Below, piece by piece: positions 16,964-24,434 of a stretch of 64,000 nt of DNA (its first letter is position 1; every line of letters begins with the position of its first letter). The stretch lies in assembly GCA_029572815.1 (NCBI GenBank), contig JAKPUQ010000004.1:83361-147360 (forward strand). The letters are read 5' to 3'. The notes under the pieces are model-generated. The model saw only the letters and a list, made by a program, of their open reading frames with translations, was not told the DNA's origin and made no database searches. The stretch is from Bacillota bacterium (GTDB lineage: Bacteria > Bacillota > Clostridia > Oscillospirales > Ruminococcaceae). The translations under genes were made by a program, and so were the position numbers.

Positions 16964-17101
16964 AGCAAATGAAGATTATTGGTATTCAATATCAAGTACC
17001 CTCCCCTCTCATGTGCTTGATAGTGAGTATTAGTTCACTTGCACGCCGTAGAAATAGTTTTGTCAAGTAATAAAACTAACCCCTTTCATTTGTAATTTTT
17101 T
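16964..17101 (+). ncRNA. Candidate ~138-nt regulatory RNA with CU-rich loop
   Basis: From the predicted start the RNA folds into a three-way junction. The closing stem is CAAATGAA 16966-16973 with TTCATTTG 17085-17092, followed by six T (17096-17101). A long hairpin occupies 16983-17029: ten pairs at 16990-16999/17013-17022 and six more outside one mismatch, with a 13-nt loop reading CCTCCCCTCTCAT. A second hairpin is TAGTTTT 17055-17061 with AAAACTA 17072-17078. The CU-rich loop is complementary to Shine-Dalgarno sequences, a hallmark of target-silencing sRNAs in Firmicutes. It matches no family I recognise (not 6S, tmRNA, SRP or RNase P). Confidence 0.6.
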
Positions 17102-17147
17102 CATGTTTTCTATTCTCAATAACTTATTTTAACTTATTGTCTATGGC

Positions 17148-17218
17148 TCGGTCCACAGTGCTAAACGACGAAAATCGTTTGGGCCGAATTATCCGCTCCT
17201 CGTGAGCGGACTTTTTTT
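17148..17218 (+). terminator. Double hairpin with strong terminator upstream of the RHH gene
   Basis: TCGGTCC 17148-17154 pairs with GGGCCGA 17181-17187 around an inner hairpin (AAACGA/TCGTTT). It is followed by a 7-bp terminator, TCCGCTC 17192-17198 with GAGCGGA 17204-17210, and seven T. This would end the small RNA transcript if it reads past 17101, and it isolates the next gene. Confidence 0.75.
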
Positions 17219-17255
17219 ACATTGTGAAATTTGCGTGAAAGATTATATAATCCGC

Positions 17256-17284
17256 TTGACAAATTCAATAATCCGTGATATTAT
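17256..17284 (+). promoter_or_regulatory. Sigma-A promoter of the RHH gene and clpB
   Basis: Consensus TTGACA, 17-nt spacer, TATTAT. It places the transcript start downstream of ATG 17283 and so decides for the GTG 17316 start of the following gene. No CIRCE-type repeat is seen near it. Confidence 0.85.
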
Positions 17285-17315
17285 GAATATAACAGAGAAG
17301 GGAAGTGATGTACCC

Positions 17316-17960
17316 GTGAAAAAAAGTGTATACAGTCTCGTCCTTATGGACGACGTTATAAAGGCGGTGGATCAGCAGGCTTATCGTCTCGGCACCAGCC
17401 GCTCCAACCTTATAAATCAGATACTTGCGGAGCACCTCTCCTGCGTGACCCCCGAAATGCGAATGAGGGAGATATTCGCGCAGATGACAGAGCTGATGAA
17501 CAGCAGCTTCCGCATACAGGAGCAGCGCTCACCGTCCCTGATGACTGTGAAAACGGCGCTGGAATACAAGTACCGCCCTACTATTAATTATAAGGTGGAG
17601 CTGGAGCGCTCACCGCAGCAGTACCTTGGCACCCTGAGGGTAAGCATACGCACACAGAGCGCGGCACTCATAGATATGTTCCACAGCTTCTTCGCCTACA
17701 GGGCAAAGCTGGAGAACAGCTGCCTGAGCCGTCTGGGAATAGGATGCTACAGCTGCGAGATTGGCGACGGCAGCTTCTCGCGGAGGCTCATAAATACAGG
17801 AGCCCTTACAGGCGAGCAGGCGGGAGAGGCCATAGGCGAGTACATCAAGGATCTTGACCGCGCTGTAAAGACATATTTTGCAGCTCCCGAAGCCTTCGGC
17901 GAAAATGCGCCCATACTGGAGCGGGACTACCGCGCACTGCTTGAGCGGTACATTATTTAG
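17316..17960 (+). CDS. Ribbon-helix-helix-like protein upstream of clpB
   Basis: 214 aa from GTG 17316, chosen because the promoter -10 overlaps the earlier ATG and a GAAGGGAAG lies upstream. The first ~45 residues (KKSVYSLVLMDDVIKAVDQQAYRLGTSRSNLINQIL) have the strand-helix-helix pattern of RHH DNA-binding proteins. The remaining 170 residues are not recognised; they include a YLGTLRVSIRTQS strand region and a helical end. The stop lies 52 nt before the clpB start with no promoter or terminator between, so the two are probably co-transcribed. A regulator of clpB or of itself is plausible but unproven. Confidence 0.62.
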   Translation: MKKSVYSLVLMDDVIKAVDQQAYRLGTSRSNLINQILAEHLSCVTPEMRMREIFAQMTELMNSSFRIQEQRSPSLMTVKTALEYKYRPTINYKVELERSPQQYLGTLRVSIRTQSAALIDMFHSFFAYRAKLENSCLSRLGIGCYSCEIGDGSFSRRLINTGALTGEQAGEAIGEYIKDLDRAVKTYFAAPEAFGENAPILERDYRALLERYII

Positions 17961-18012
17961 GCAGGCAAAGAAAAAAGGATAAATACGAAAAATAAGAATG
18001 GAGGATATTGAT

Positions 18013-20610
18013 ATGAATGCAGAGAAACTTACTCAGAAGTCAATCGATGCTGTAAGGAAGGCTCAGAGCATAGCCGTTATGCAGTCTAACTCGGTCATTG
18101 AGCCTATACACCTCCTTGCAGGACTTGTACGTCAGGAGAACGGTCTTATCCCGCAGCTCCTGAAAAAGATGAATATAGATGAGGATATTTTCGACAGCGA
18201 GGTGGAGAAGAAGCTTAACGGGCTTCCCAAGGTAACGGGAAGCGGCAGAAGCAGTAACCTCGGTATCTCAGCCGAGTGCGACCGCGTACTCACCTCCGCC
18301 GAGGGAATAGCTTCAAACATGAAGGACGAATTTGTTTCCGTTGAGCACCTGATGCTTGCTCTCATTGACAGTAAGGACAGAGAGGTGTCACAGCTTCTGG
18401 GCACCTTCAACATTACGAGAGACAGCTTCCTCAGCGCACTTATGTCCGTAAGGGGCAATACCAGAGTTACAAGCGAAAATCCTGAGGACACCTACGATGT
18501 TCTTACTAAGTACGGTCAGGAGCTTGTTGGACTTGCCAGGCGCAACAAGCTTGACCCCGTTATCGGACGCGACAGCGAGATACGCAATGTTATCCGCATA
18601 CTTTCAAGAAAGACGAAAAACAACCCTGTGCTCATCGGTGAGCCGGGCGTCGGAAAAACTGCCATTGCAGAGGGACTTGCCCTTCGTATCGTGGCAGGAG
18701 ACGTACCCGACAGCCTTAAAGACCGCAAGGTCTTCTCACTTGATATGGGAGCTCTCGTGGCAGGCGCCAAGTACAGAGGCGAATTTGAGGAGCGTCTGAA
18801 GGCTGTCCTCAACGAGATAAAGAACAGCAACGGACAGATACTTCTCTTTATAGATGAGCTCCACACCATCGTCGGCGCAGGCAAGACCGACGGAGCTATG
18901 GATGCAGGCAATCTGCTGAAGCCTATGCTGGCAAGGGGCGAGCTCCACTGTATCGGCGCTACCACCCTTAACGAGTACCGCCAGTACATTGAAAAGGATC
19001 CTGCTCTTGAGCGACGTTTCCAGCCTGTAATGGTGGACGAGCCCAGCGTTGAGGACACAATATCCATACTTCGCGGACTCAAGGAGCGCTATGAGGTATT
19101 CCACGGCGTAAAGATAAGCGATAATGCACTTATTTCTGCGGCTGTGCTGTCCAACAGATACATCACCGACAGGTTCCTCCCCGATAAGGCTATCGACCTT
19201 ATAGACGAAGCCTGCGCAACTATCCGCACAGAAATGGACTCAATGCCCACAGAGCTTGATGTTATCTCCCGTAAGATAGTACAGCTTGAGATTGAGGAAG
19301 CCGCTCTTAAAAAGGAGAGCGACAATATCTCTCAGGAGCACCTTGAGGAGATACAGAAGGAGCTTGCAGAGCTTCGCGAGAAGTTCAGCGGCATGAAGGC
19401 TAAATGGGAAAACGAAAAGAACGATATATCCGCCGTTCAGAAGCTCCGTGAGGAGATAGAGCGTACAGGCGGAGAGATAGAAAAGGCAGAGCGTGAGTAT
19501 GACCTGAACAAGGCTGCCGAGCTTAAATACGGCAAGCTGCCACAGCTTCAGAAGGAGCTGGAGGAGCTTGAAAAGCAGGCAGAGCATGACCTTGAAAATG
19601 ACAGGCTGCTACGTGACAAAGTAACCGAGGACGAAATAGCCAAGATAGTATGCCGCTGGACAGGTATACCCGTTTCAAAGCTCATGGAGGGCGAAAAGGA
19701 AAAGATACTGGGACTGGAAGGACTGCTCCGCAAGAGAGTTATCGGACAGGACGAAGCTGTCACAAAGGTCAGCGAAGCTATCCTGCGCTCCCGTGCAGGC
19801 ATACAGGCTCCCGACAGACCCATCGGCTCATTCCTCTTCCTGGGACCTACTGGCGTGGGCAAGACGGAGCTTGCAAAGGCTCTCTCGGAGATACTCTTCG
19901 ATGACGAGAGGAACATTATCCGTATCGACATGAGCGAGTACATGGAGAAATTCAGCGTAAGCCGTCTTATCGGAGCGCCTCCCGGATATGTGGGCTACGA
20001 TGAGGGCGGTCAGCTTACGGAAGCGGTACGCAGAAAGCCCTACTCGGTAATACTCTTTGACGAGATAGAAAAGGCACACCCCGATGTGTTCAACATACTG
20101 CTCCAGGTGCTTGACGACGGAAGAATTACAGATTCACAGGGCAGAACGGTGGACTTCAAGAACACTATCATAATCCTGACCTCAAATCTGGGCTCACCCT
20201 ATATCCTTGAGGGTATCGACGAAAACGGTGAGATAACCGACGAGGCACGCGCACAGGTGGAGGTACTGCTGAAAACTCAGTTCCGTCCCGAGTTCCTCAA
20301 TCGTCTTGACGAGATAATCTTCTACAAGCCCCTCACAAAGGACAATATAATAAAGATAGTAGACCTTATGCTGGCGGACCTCCAGAAGCGTCTGGACGAC
20401 AAGCATATCCGCATAAATGTCAGCGACGCTGCAAAGAACTATATCGTTGACTGCGGCTACGATCCTAATTTCGGTGCAAGACCTCTCAGAAGGTTCATAC
20501 AGCGCAATGTGGAGACTCTTGCAGCTAAGCGTATCATCGGCGGCAACCTGTCCGCAGGGGACGTTATAGACATCGACCTTGACGCCAACGGAAAGCTGAT
20601 AGCGGACTGA
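18013..20610 (+). CDS. clpB: ClpB disaggregase
   Basis: 865 aa Hsp100 chaperone that threads aggregated proteins through its ring with DnaK. Two Clp-N repeats (1-145), first AAA+ domain with Walker A GEPGVGKT at ~209-216 and Walker [11 protein letters not shown], the long coiled middle domain (~405-525), and a second AAA+ domain with GPTGVGKT at 611-618 and [10 protein letters not shown]. Length is normal and the middle domain separates it from ClpC/ClpA. ATG 18013 is used because GGAGG precedes it; ATG 17998 overlaps that site. A terminator follows. Confidence 0.97.
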   Translation: MNAEKLTQKSIDAVRKAQSIAVMQSNSVIEPIHLLAGLVRQENGLIPQLLKKMNIDEDIFDSEVEKKLNGLPKVTGSGRSSNLGISAECDRVLTSAEGIASNMKDEFVSVEHLMLALIDSKDREVSQLLGTFNITRDSFLSALMSVRGNTRVTSENPEDTYDVLTKYGQELVGLARRNKLDPVIGRDSEIRNVIRILSRKTKNNPVLIGEPGVGKTAIAEGLALRIVAGDVPDSLKDRKVFSLDMGALVAGAKYRGEFEERLKAVLNEIKNSNGQILLFIDELHTIVGAGKTDGAMDAGNLLKPMLARGELHCIGATTLNEYRQYIEKDPALERRFQPVMVDEPSVEDTISILRGLKERYEVFHGVKISDNALISAAVLSNRYITDRFLPDKAIDLIDEACATIRTEMDSMPTELDVISRKIVQLEIEEAALKKESDNISQEHLEEIQKELAELREKFSGMKAKWENEKNDISAVQKLREEIERTGGEIEKAEREYDLNKAAELKYGKLPQLQKELEELEKQAEHDLENDRLLRDKVTEDEIAKIVCRWTGIPVSKLMEGEKEKILGLEGLLRKRVIGQDEAVTKVSEAILRSRAGIQAPDRPIGSFLFLGPTGVGKTELAKALSEILFDDERNIIRIDMSEYMEKFSVSRLIGAPPGYVGYDEGGQLTEAVRRKPYSVILFDEIEKAHPDVFNILLQVLDDGRITDSQGRTVDFKNTIIILTSNLGSPYILEGIDENGEITDEARAQVEVLLKTQFRPEFLNRLDEIIFYKPLTKDNIIKIVDLMLADLQKRLDDKHIRINVSDAAKNYIVDCGYDPNFGARPLRRFIQRNVETLAAKRIIGGNLSAGDVIDIDLDANGKLIAD

Positions 20611-20651
20611 CGAAAATGTCATCAGAGTACCAATAAACTGATCGAAAAATA

Positions 20652-20697
20652 AAAATGCTCCCTGAGTGTAAAAATTGCTCAGGGGGCATTTTTTTAC
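20652..20697 (+). terminator. Terminator after clpB
   Basis: AAAATGC plus CCCTGAG pair with CTCAGGG plus GCATTTT across an 11-nt loop, followed by seven T. Confidence 0.9.
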
Positions 20698-20895
20698 ATA
20701 AAATAAGAGAATGTAAAAGTGGATTTTTTATGAATATTTCGGAATAAAATGCCAATAATATACATATCGTATAACAAAATCGGCAGTACCAAAATTCTGT
20801 CAACGGAAAATAGGCAAATTCTATGGCGGTTTTGAATAAAAAACAGGCTGTAAATACCCAAATATAGGTGGATTTGTCATTTTTTCGGGAATTCC
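20698..20895. other. AT-rich spacer between clpB and the HU gene
   Basis: No gene, repeat or further hairpin is supported apart from the HU promoter at its right end. Confidence 0.5.
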
Positions 20896-20924
20896 TTGAC
20901 AAATCGTTATAAAGGGTATATAAT
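20896..20924 (+). promoter_or_regulatory. Sigma-A promoter of the HU gene
   Basis: Perfect TTGACA, 17-nt spacer, perfect TATAAT: the strongest promoter in the window, fitting an abundant nucleoid protein. Confidence 0.92.
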
Positions 20925-20960
20925 TCAATTGTAAAATCTTATTTTATGGAGGATAATACT

Positions 20961-21236
20961 ATGACAAAGACCGAATTAATCAGTGCAGTTGCTGAGAAGG
21001 CAGACTTCACTAAGAAGAACGCAGAGACAGCTGTAAACGCTATCATTTCAACCATCACAGACGCTCTCGCAGGCGGAGAGAAGGTTTCTATCGTTGGTTT
21101 TGGTACTTTTGAGGTTCGTGACCGTAAGGAGAAGCAGGTTATCAATCCCCAGACAAAGAAGATGATGACTGCTCCCGCTTCAAAGGCACCCGCTTTCAAG
21201 GCTGGTCAGGCACTCAAGAACGCTGTTAACAAGTAA
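20961..21236 (+). CDS. hup: HU-family DNA-binding protein
   Basis: 91 aa histone-like protein that bends and compacts DNA as a dimer. MTKTELISAVAEKADFTKKNAE is the HU N-terminus, IVGFGTFEVRDR precedes the DNA-binding arm, and the arm motif is NPQT; the family end PAFKAGQALKNAV is intact. ATG 20961 is chosen because GGAGG (20949-20953) sits 7 nt upstream. The H1-like gene follows 19 nt later with its own AAGGAGG, so both nucleoid proteins are made from one strong promoter. Confidence 0.96.
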   Translation: MTKTELISAVAEKADFTKKNAETAVNAIISTITDALAGGEKVSIVGFGTFEVRDRKEKQVINPQTKKMMTAPASKAPAFKAGQALKNAVNK

Positions 21237-21255
21237 TTCTAAGGAGGAAATAATC

Positions 21256-21735
21256 ATGCCGGATAAGAAGACTGTTGAGACAAAGGCAGCAGAGACAGCC
21301 GCTCCTGCTGTGGAGAAGAAGCCCGCTGCTAAGAAGACAGCTGCTGCAAAGAAGCCTGCTGAGAAGAAGGCTGCTGCTGCAAAGAAGCCCGCTGAGAAGA
21401 AGGCAACTGCTGCAAAGAAGCCTGCTGAGAAGAAGGCTACAGCTGCAAAGAAGCCTGCTGAGAAGAAGGCTACAGCTGCAAAGAAGCCTGCTGAGAAGAA
21501 GGCTACAGCTGCTAAGAAGCCCGCTGCTGCTAAGAAGACAGCTGCTGCTGAAGAGAGAAAGGTTTTCATTCAGTACAATGGCGGTGAGGTAGCAGGTACA
21601 GACCTTATCGACAAGGCAAAGGCTGATGCCGGAGTTAAGTCGGCTAAGAGCGTTGTTGTATACGTAAGACCTGAGATCAACAAGGTTTACTACGTAATTG
21701 ACGATAACACATTCGGCAATTTTGATCTTTTCTGA
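21256..21735 (+). CDS. Histone-H1-like Lys/Ala/Pro repeat protein with DUF6465-type end
   Basis: 159 aa. Residues ~15-100 are near-identical repeats of an AAKKPAEKKA type, highly basic like the C-terminal tails of histone H1 or Hc1-type proteins. Residues ~100-159 form a small folded domain (RKVFIQYNGGEVAGTDLIDKAK...YYVIDDNTFG) of the DUF6465 type, function unknown. The repeats would bind DNA or RNA non-specifically. Co-transcription with HU supports a nucleoid role. Repeat number may vary between strains by slippage. Confidence 0.8.
   Translation: MPDKKTVETKAAETAAPAVEKKPAAKKTAAAKKPAEKKAAAAKKPAEKKATAAKKPAEKKATAAKKPAEKKATAAKKPAEKKATAAKKPAAAKKTAAAEERKVFIQYNGGEVAGTDLIDKAKADAGVKSAKSVVVYVRPEINKVYYVIDDNTFGNFDLF
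21340..21525 (+). repeat. Tandem repeats coding for Lys-Pro-Ala units
   Basis: Units of about 30 nt (GCTGCAAAGAAGCCTGCTGA-like, encoding AAKKPAEKKA) are repeated about six times inside the H1-like gene with near-identical sequence, a substrate for slippage or recombination. Confidence 0.8.
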
Positions 21736-21742
21736 GAATTAT

Positions 21743-21769
21743 AAAGCTCCGCTTCTGCGGAGCTTTTTT
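21743..21769 (+). terminator. Terminator after the H1-like gene
   Basis: AAAGCTCCGC, TTCT loop, GCGGAGCTTTTTT. Confidence 0.93.
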
Positions 21770-21796
21770 GCGTCGGTCTATATAATAATAAGGAAA

Positions 21797-21823
21797 AGGC
21801 TCTCCATTGGAGAGCCTCTTTTG
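21797..21823. terminator. Hairpin between convergent genes
   Basis: AGGCTCTC 21797-21804 and GAGAGCCT 21810-21817 with a 5-nt loop. It ends just beside the stop of the minus-strand dockerin gene; short T tracts on both strands. Confidence 0.7.
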
Positions 21824-24121
21824 TTATCTCATAGCGAGAGTCTTTTTGCCCAGAAGGTGGAGCTGAATGTCCAGAGCGTCGTCTGTGGTCATTCCGCCGC
21901 CGTTTACGTCGGCATTCTTTCTTCCTGTTTCTGTCATGCAGCGTACATAAGAACCGCCAATATCGTATTTATCGGGGTTTGCCAGAGCCTGCATAACGAG
22001 TATCGCATCGGCAAGCTCTATCTTGTTATCACAGTTTGAGTCGCCGTTTCCAAGTGTGGGGTGGAATACTTCCAGGTCGCCCGCTATGATGTAGTTTGTC
22101 TCGGAATTGATATAGAGGACTCCCGAAACTATATCGCCTTTCTGAAGGTGTGAGGGCATATTATAACCCATGTGCATATGAGCGTCCATATCGATGCTGA
22201 ATGCACCGTAGCCCTTGATCTTAAAGCCGTGGGTGTCGAATCCGTAGCTGAATGCCTCTACTTCGCCATTTTTGATAGGAATGAACTTGCTCTTGCCGTC
22301 CTTGGGGGAAATGTATATCCTGAATCTGAATTCGTTTGTATCGTACATTTCCTTCTCGTACTGATCGCCCTTGACGTTAAGATTAATTGCATTTCCGCCG
22401 CCGATTACTACTGTATAGGCTTCGCCGCCGTTGAGCTTGCTTATATCGCCGTTAGTGCCCTTGACCTCGCCGGTCATGCCTTCAATAGTGATGAACTTCG
22501 GGTCGATCTTCTCGATCTCCCAGACATAGTCGGTTCTTACGGTCATTGAATTGCCCTTGTTGGAGAATTTATCTGCCTGGTGGTAGGCGTTTATAACCAG
22601 ACCGCTGAGGTCGAGCTCCTCGCCCTCGGTGTAGATAGTCTTGGTGGGGAGAGTCCTGATGCTGTCGAAGTGATCCACGCCTGTCATCCACATCCATACC
22701 TCAGTTGGGTCTGAGGTAGTGGTAGCCGTAGATGTACTTGTGTCACAAATAGCGGTAGAAGTTGTTGTAGCTGTGGTGGTTATGGGAGTTGTGTCACATA
22801 TAGGACCTGTGAATGATGTAGTTGTGGTGGTTATGGGAGTTGTGTCACATATAGGACCTGTGAACGAAGTAGTTGTAGTGGTTATAGGGTATTCGGTTAC
22901 CACATAAGTAGTTGTGGAAACGCTGCTTGTACCGGTGCTGAATGATGTCAGTTCGTCGATGAAGGTATCATAGGTGGAGTGCCAGATTAAGCTTACGGAA
23001 ACCTTGTCGCCTGCTGTAAGGTTTTTGAGCTTTGCGGCATCATCGGCAGGAAGCTTTGTGTAATTATAGCTTCCTTGCTTTGCAAAGGTGATATGATCGC
23101 TGCTGACAGCTGTAACGGTGTCTGTGAATTCTGCTGTTTCCATAGTTCCGCACCAGCCGTAGTCGATGTCATCCTCGCAAACGTACGCACCGAGATTGGT
23201 ATAGGTCAGATGATTTCTGGGGAAGGTCTTTTTGCATTTGTCGCAAATACGCGTTTCTGTTACGGAAAGGCTCTCGATGTAGGTGATAAGATCAACTGAA
23301 TCGGAAAGCTCTCTGTGGTCAAAAACTATACTGCATTCATCGCCCACGATGAGCTTTAAAGGATTTGTTATCCTGCTCGTTGAACAGCCCTTATTGAAGA
23401 AGAACTTTCCGTGATCCTTGAAGGTGATGCTGTAGGCATCTTTTTCCATGACAAAATCACTGATAGAAAGTCTTTCGGGAGTGGGAAGGCTTATAGGCTG
23501 TTCATGTTTTACTACTGATGAATTGCCGAACTTAGTAATTGTGCGGACGCCATCAATAGTCTCGAAGCTGAAGTTCACATTAACGGTATTTCCCTCTGCC
23601 AGGGGATTGCCGCCGGGGTACTTCAGATCGTCGACGAGCATAAACAGTCCGTGTTTTTGGAATGAAACAAATCTTGCAGAGCTGTACATAACATAGTCGG
23701 TGAATGTAAGCTCGCCGGAGTCAGCCTCGGCACCGCCTTCTGTTACAGTCACATAAGCCTTTGAAGTGTTGCCGTTATAGGTATATGTTATCTCGGCAGT
23801 ACCTGCCTTGAGACCTGTGACAACAAGACCTGTTGAGTCCACGGAGATGACCGACGGATCGCTTATCTCCCAGGAGTCGGGGGTGGTTATACCGCAGCGT
23901 GAGATGTAGACAGTGCTGCCTGCCTTCACATCATAGCTGGTCTGGAGCAGAGCGAATGAGCCGCTGCCTGCTATAGTTGTGGTAGTCAGTGCAGGGGAGT
24001 CGCCGTCAGCTGCGAATACAGTGCTTGTGTAGTTTGCAGTTGGAATGGTCGGAACTGCTGCTATCATAGATGAAGACACAGCAGCTGCAAGGGTAAAAGA
24101 TAAGATTTTCTTGAATAGCAT
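21824..24121 (-). CDS. Secreted dockerin protein with four-fold repeat domain, unknown function
   Basis: 765 aa. Signal peptide (1-~35), a bacterial Ig-like segment (~45-127), then a unit of ~65 residues that recurs at ~137-198, 217-285 and 328-394, and more weakly at 619-686. Its pattern is FTD(x)V...I-x-F-x-x-(H/Q)G-x-F...L-x-x-GD-x-V-x-V. Four Cys (293, 296, 315, 324) form a CxxC-type metal or disulfide site between units two and three. A Thr-rich linker with 17-aa tandem repeats (~412-470) and an Ig-like region follow, then a dockerin (~693-760, NCDNKIELADAILVMQALANPDKY). ATG 24121 follows AAGGAGG. No catalytic family is recognised; it may be a binding or structural cellulosome part. Confidence 0.7.
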   Translation of the reverse strand: MLFKKILSFTLAAAVSSSMIAAVPTIPTANYTSTVFAADGDSPALTTTTIAGSGSFALLQTSYDVKAGSTVYISRCGITTPDSWEISDPSVISVDSTGLVVTGLKAGTAEITYTYNGNTSKAYVTVTEGGAEADSGELTFTDYVMYSSARFVSFQKHGLFMLVDDLKYPGGNPLAEGNTVNVNFSFETIDGVRTITKFGNSSVVKHEQPISLPTPERLSISDFVMEKDAYSITFKDHGKFFFNKGCSTSRITNPLKLIVGDECSIVFDHRELSDSVDLITYIESLSVTETRICDKCKKTFPRNHLTYTNLGAYVCEDDIDYGWCGTMETAEFTDTVTAVSSDHITFAKQGSYNYTKLPADDAAKLKNLTAGDKVSVSLIWHSTYDTFIDELTSFSTGTSSVSTTTYVVTEYPITTTTTSFTGPICDTTPITTTTTSFTGPICDTTPITTTATTTSTAICDTSTSTATTTSDPTEVWMWMTGVDHFDSIRTLPTKTIYTEGEELDLSGLVINAYHQADKFSNKGNSMTVRTDYVWEIEKIDPKFITIEGMTGEVKGTNGDISKLNGGEAYTVVIGGGNAINLNVKGDQYEKEMYDTNEFRFRIYISPKDGKSKFIPIKNGEVEAFSYGFDTHGFKIKGYGAFSIDMDAHMHMGYNMPSHLQKGDIVSGVLYINSETNYIIAGDLEVFHPTLGNGDSNCDNKIELADAILVMQALANPDKYDIGGSYVRCMTETGRKNADVNGGGMTTDDALDIQLHLLGKKTLAMR
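22770..22885 (-). repeat. 51-nt tandem repeat in Thr linker
   Basis: Two adjacent 51-nt copies plus a partial third encode TTTTTSFTGPICDTTPI units in the linker of the dockerin protein. The copies are almost identical at DNA level, so the duplication is recent. Confidence 0.75.
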
Positions 24122-24333
24122 AAAGATACCTCCTTTACTGGTTTCATGCTTTCTATAACATAGACGTATCAACTCGCATAATCTCTCACATCTTTTTCAG
24201 AAATTATAAGAAAATTCTGCTGTAATGACATACATATATAAAAAGATGATGATATTATATATTTATCTGACCGATTGTACCGAGTTCTGATAAATAATAG
24301 CATAAAAAATCATATTCTGAGTATTATATGTCA
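24122..24333. other. Divergent intergenic region
   Basis: AT-rich gap between the minus-strand dockerin gene and the PL1-PL9 promoter. Apart from the AAGGAGG of the left gene, no convincing promoter or structure is seen. Confidence 0.4.
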
Positions 24334-24362
24334 TTGAAAAGGCTCTGCTTCGGGGATATAAT
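24334..24362 (+). promoter_or_regulatory. Sigma-A promoter of the PL1-PL9 gene
   Basis: TTGAAA, 17-nt spacer, TATAAT, about 65 nt ahead of the start codon. Confidence 0.8.
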
Positions 24363-24434
24363 ATATACAGTAAGAGAAAGAAGCGCCGATAGGGCGCTCA
24401 TCAGAGGATATTAAAATTTCTGGAGGGATCACTT

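Noticed and set aside
16964..17218. 6S RNA, tmRNA, SRP RNA, RNase P RNA or a c-di-GMP riboswitch
   Set aside because: None of the conserved cores of these RNAs could be found, and an independent terminator and promoter separate it from the downstream gene.
21180..21569. Minus-strand Ala/Phe-rich frame opposite the H1-like gene
   Set aside because: A mirror of the Lys-Pro-Ala repeats with no ribosome site or family similarity.
22770..22885. CRISPR-like array
   Set aside because: The 51-nt units are adjacent with no unique spacers and encode the Thr linker of a dockerin protein. No cas genes are present.
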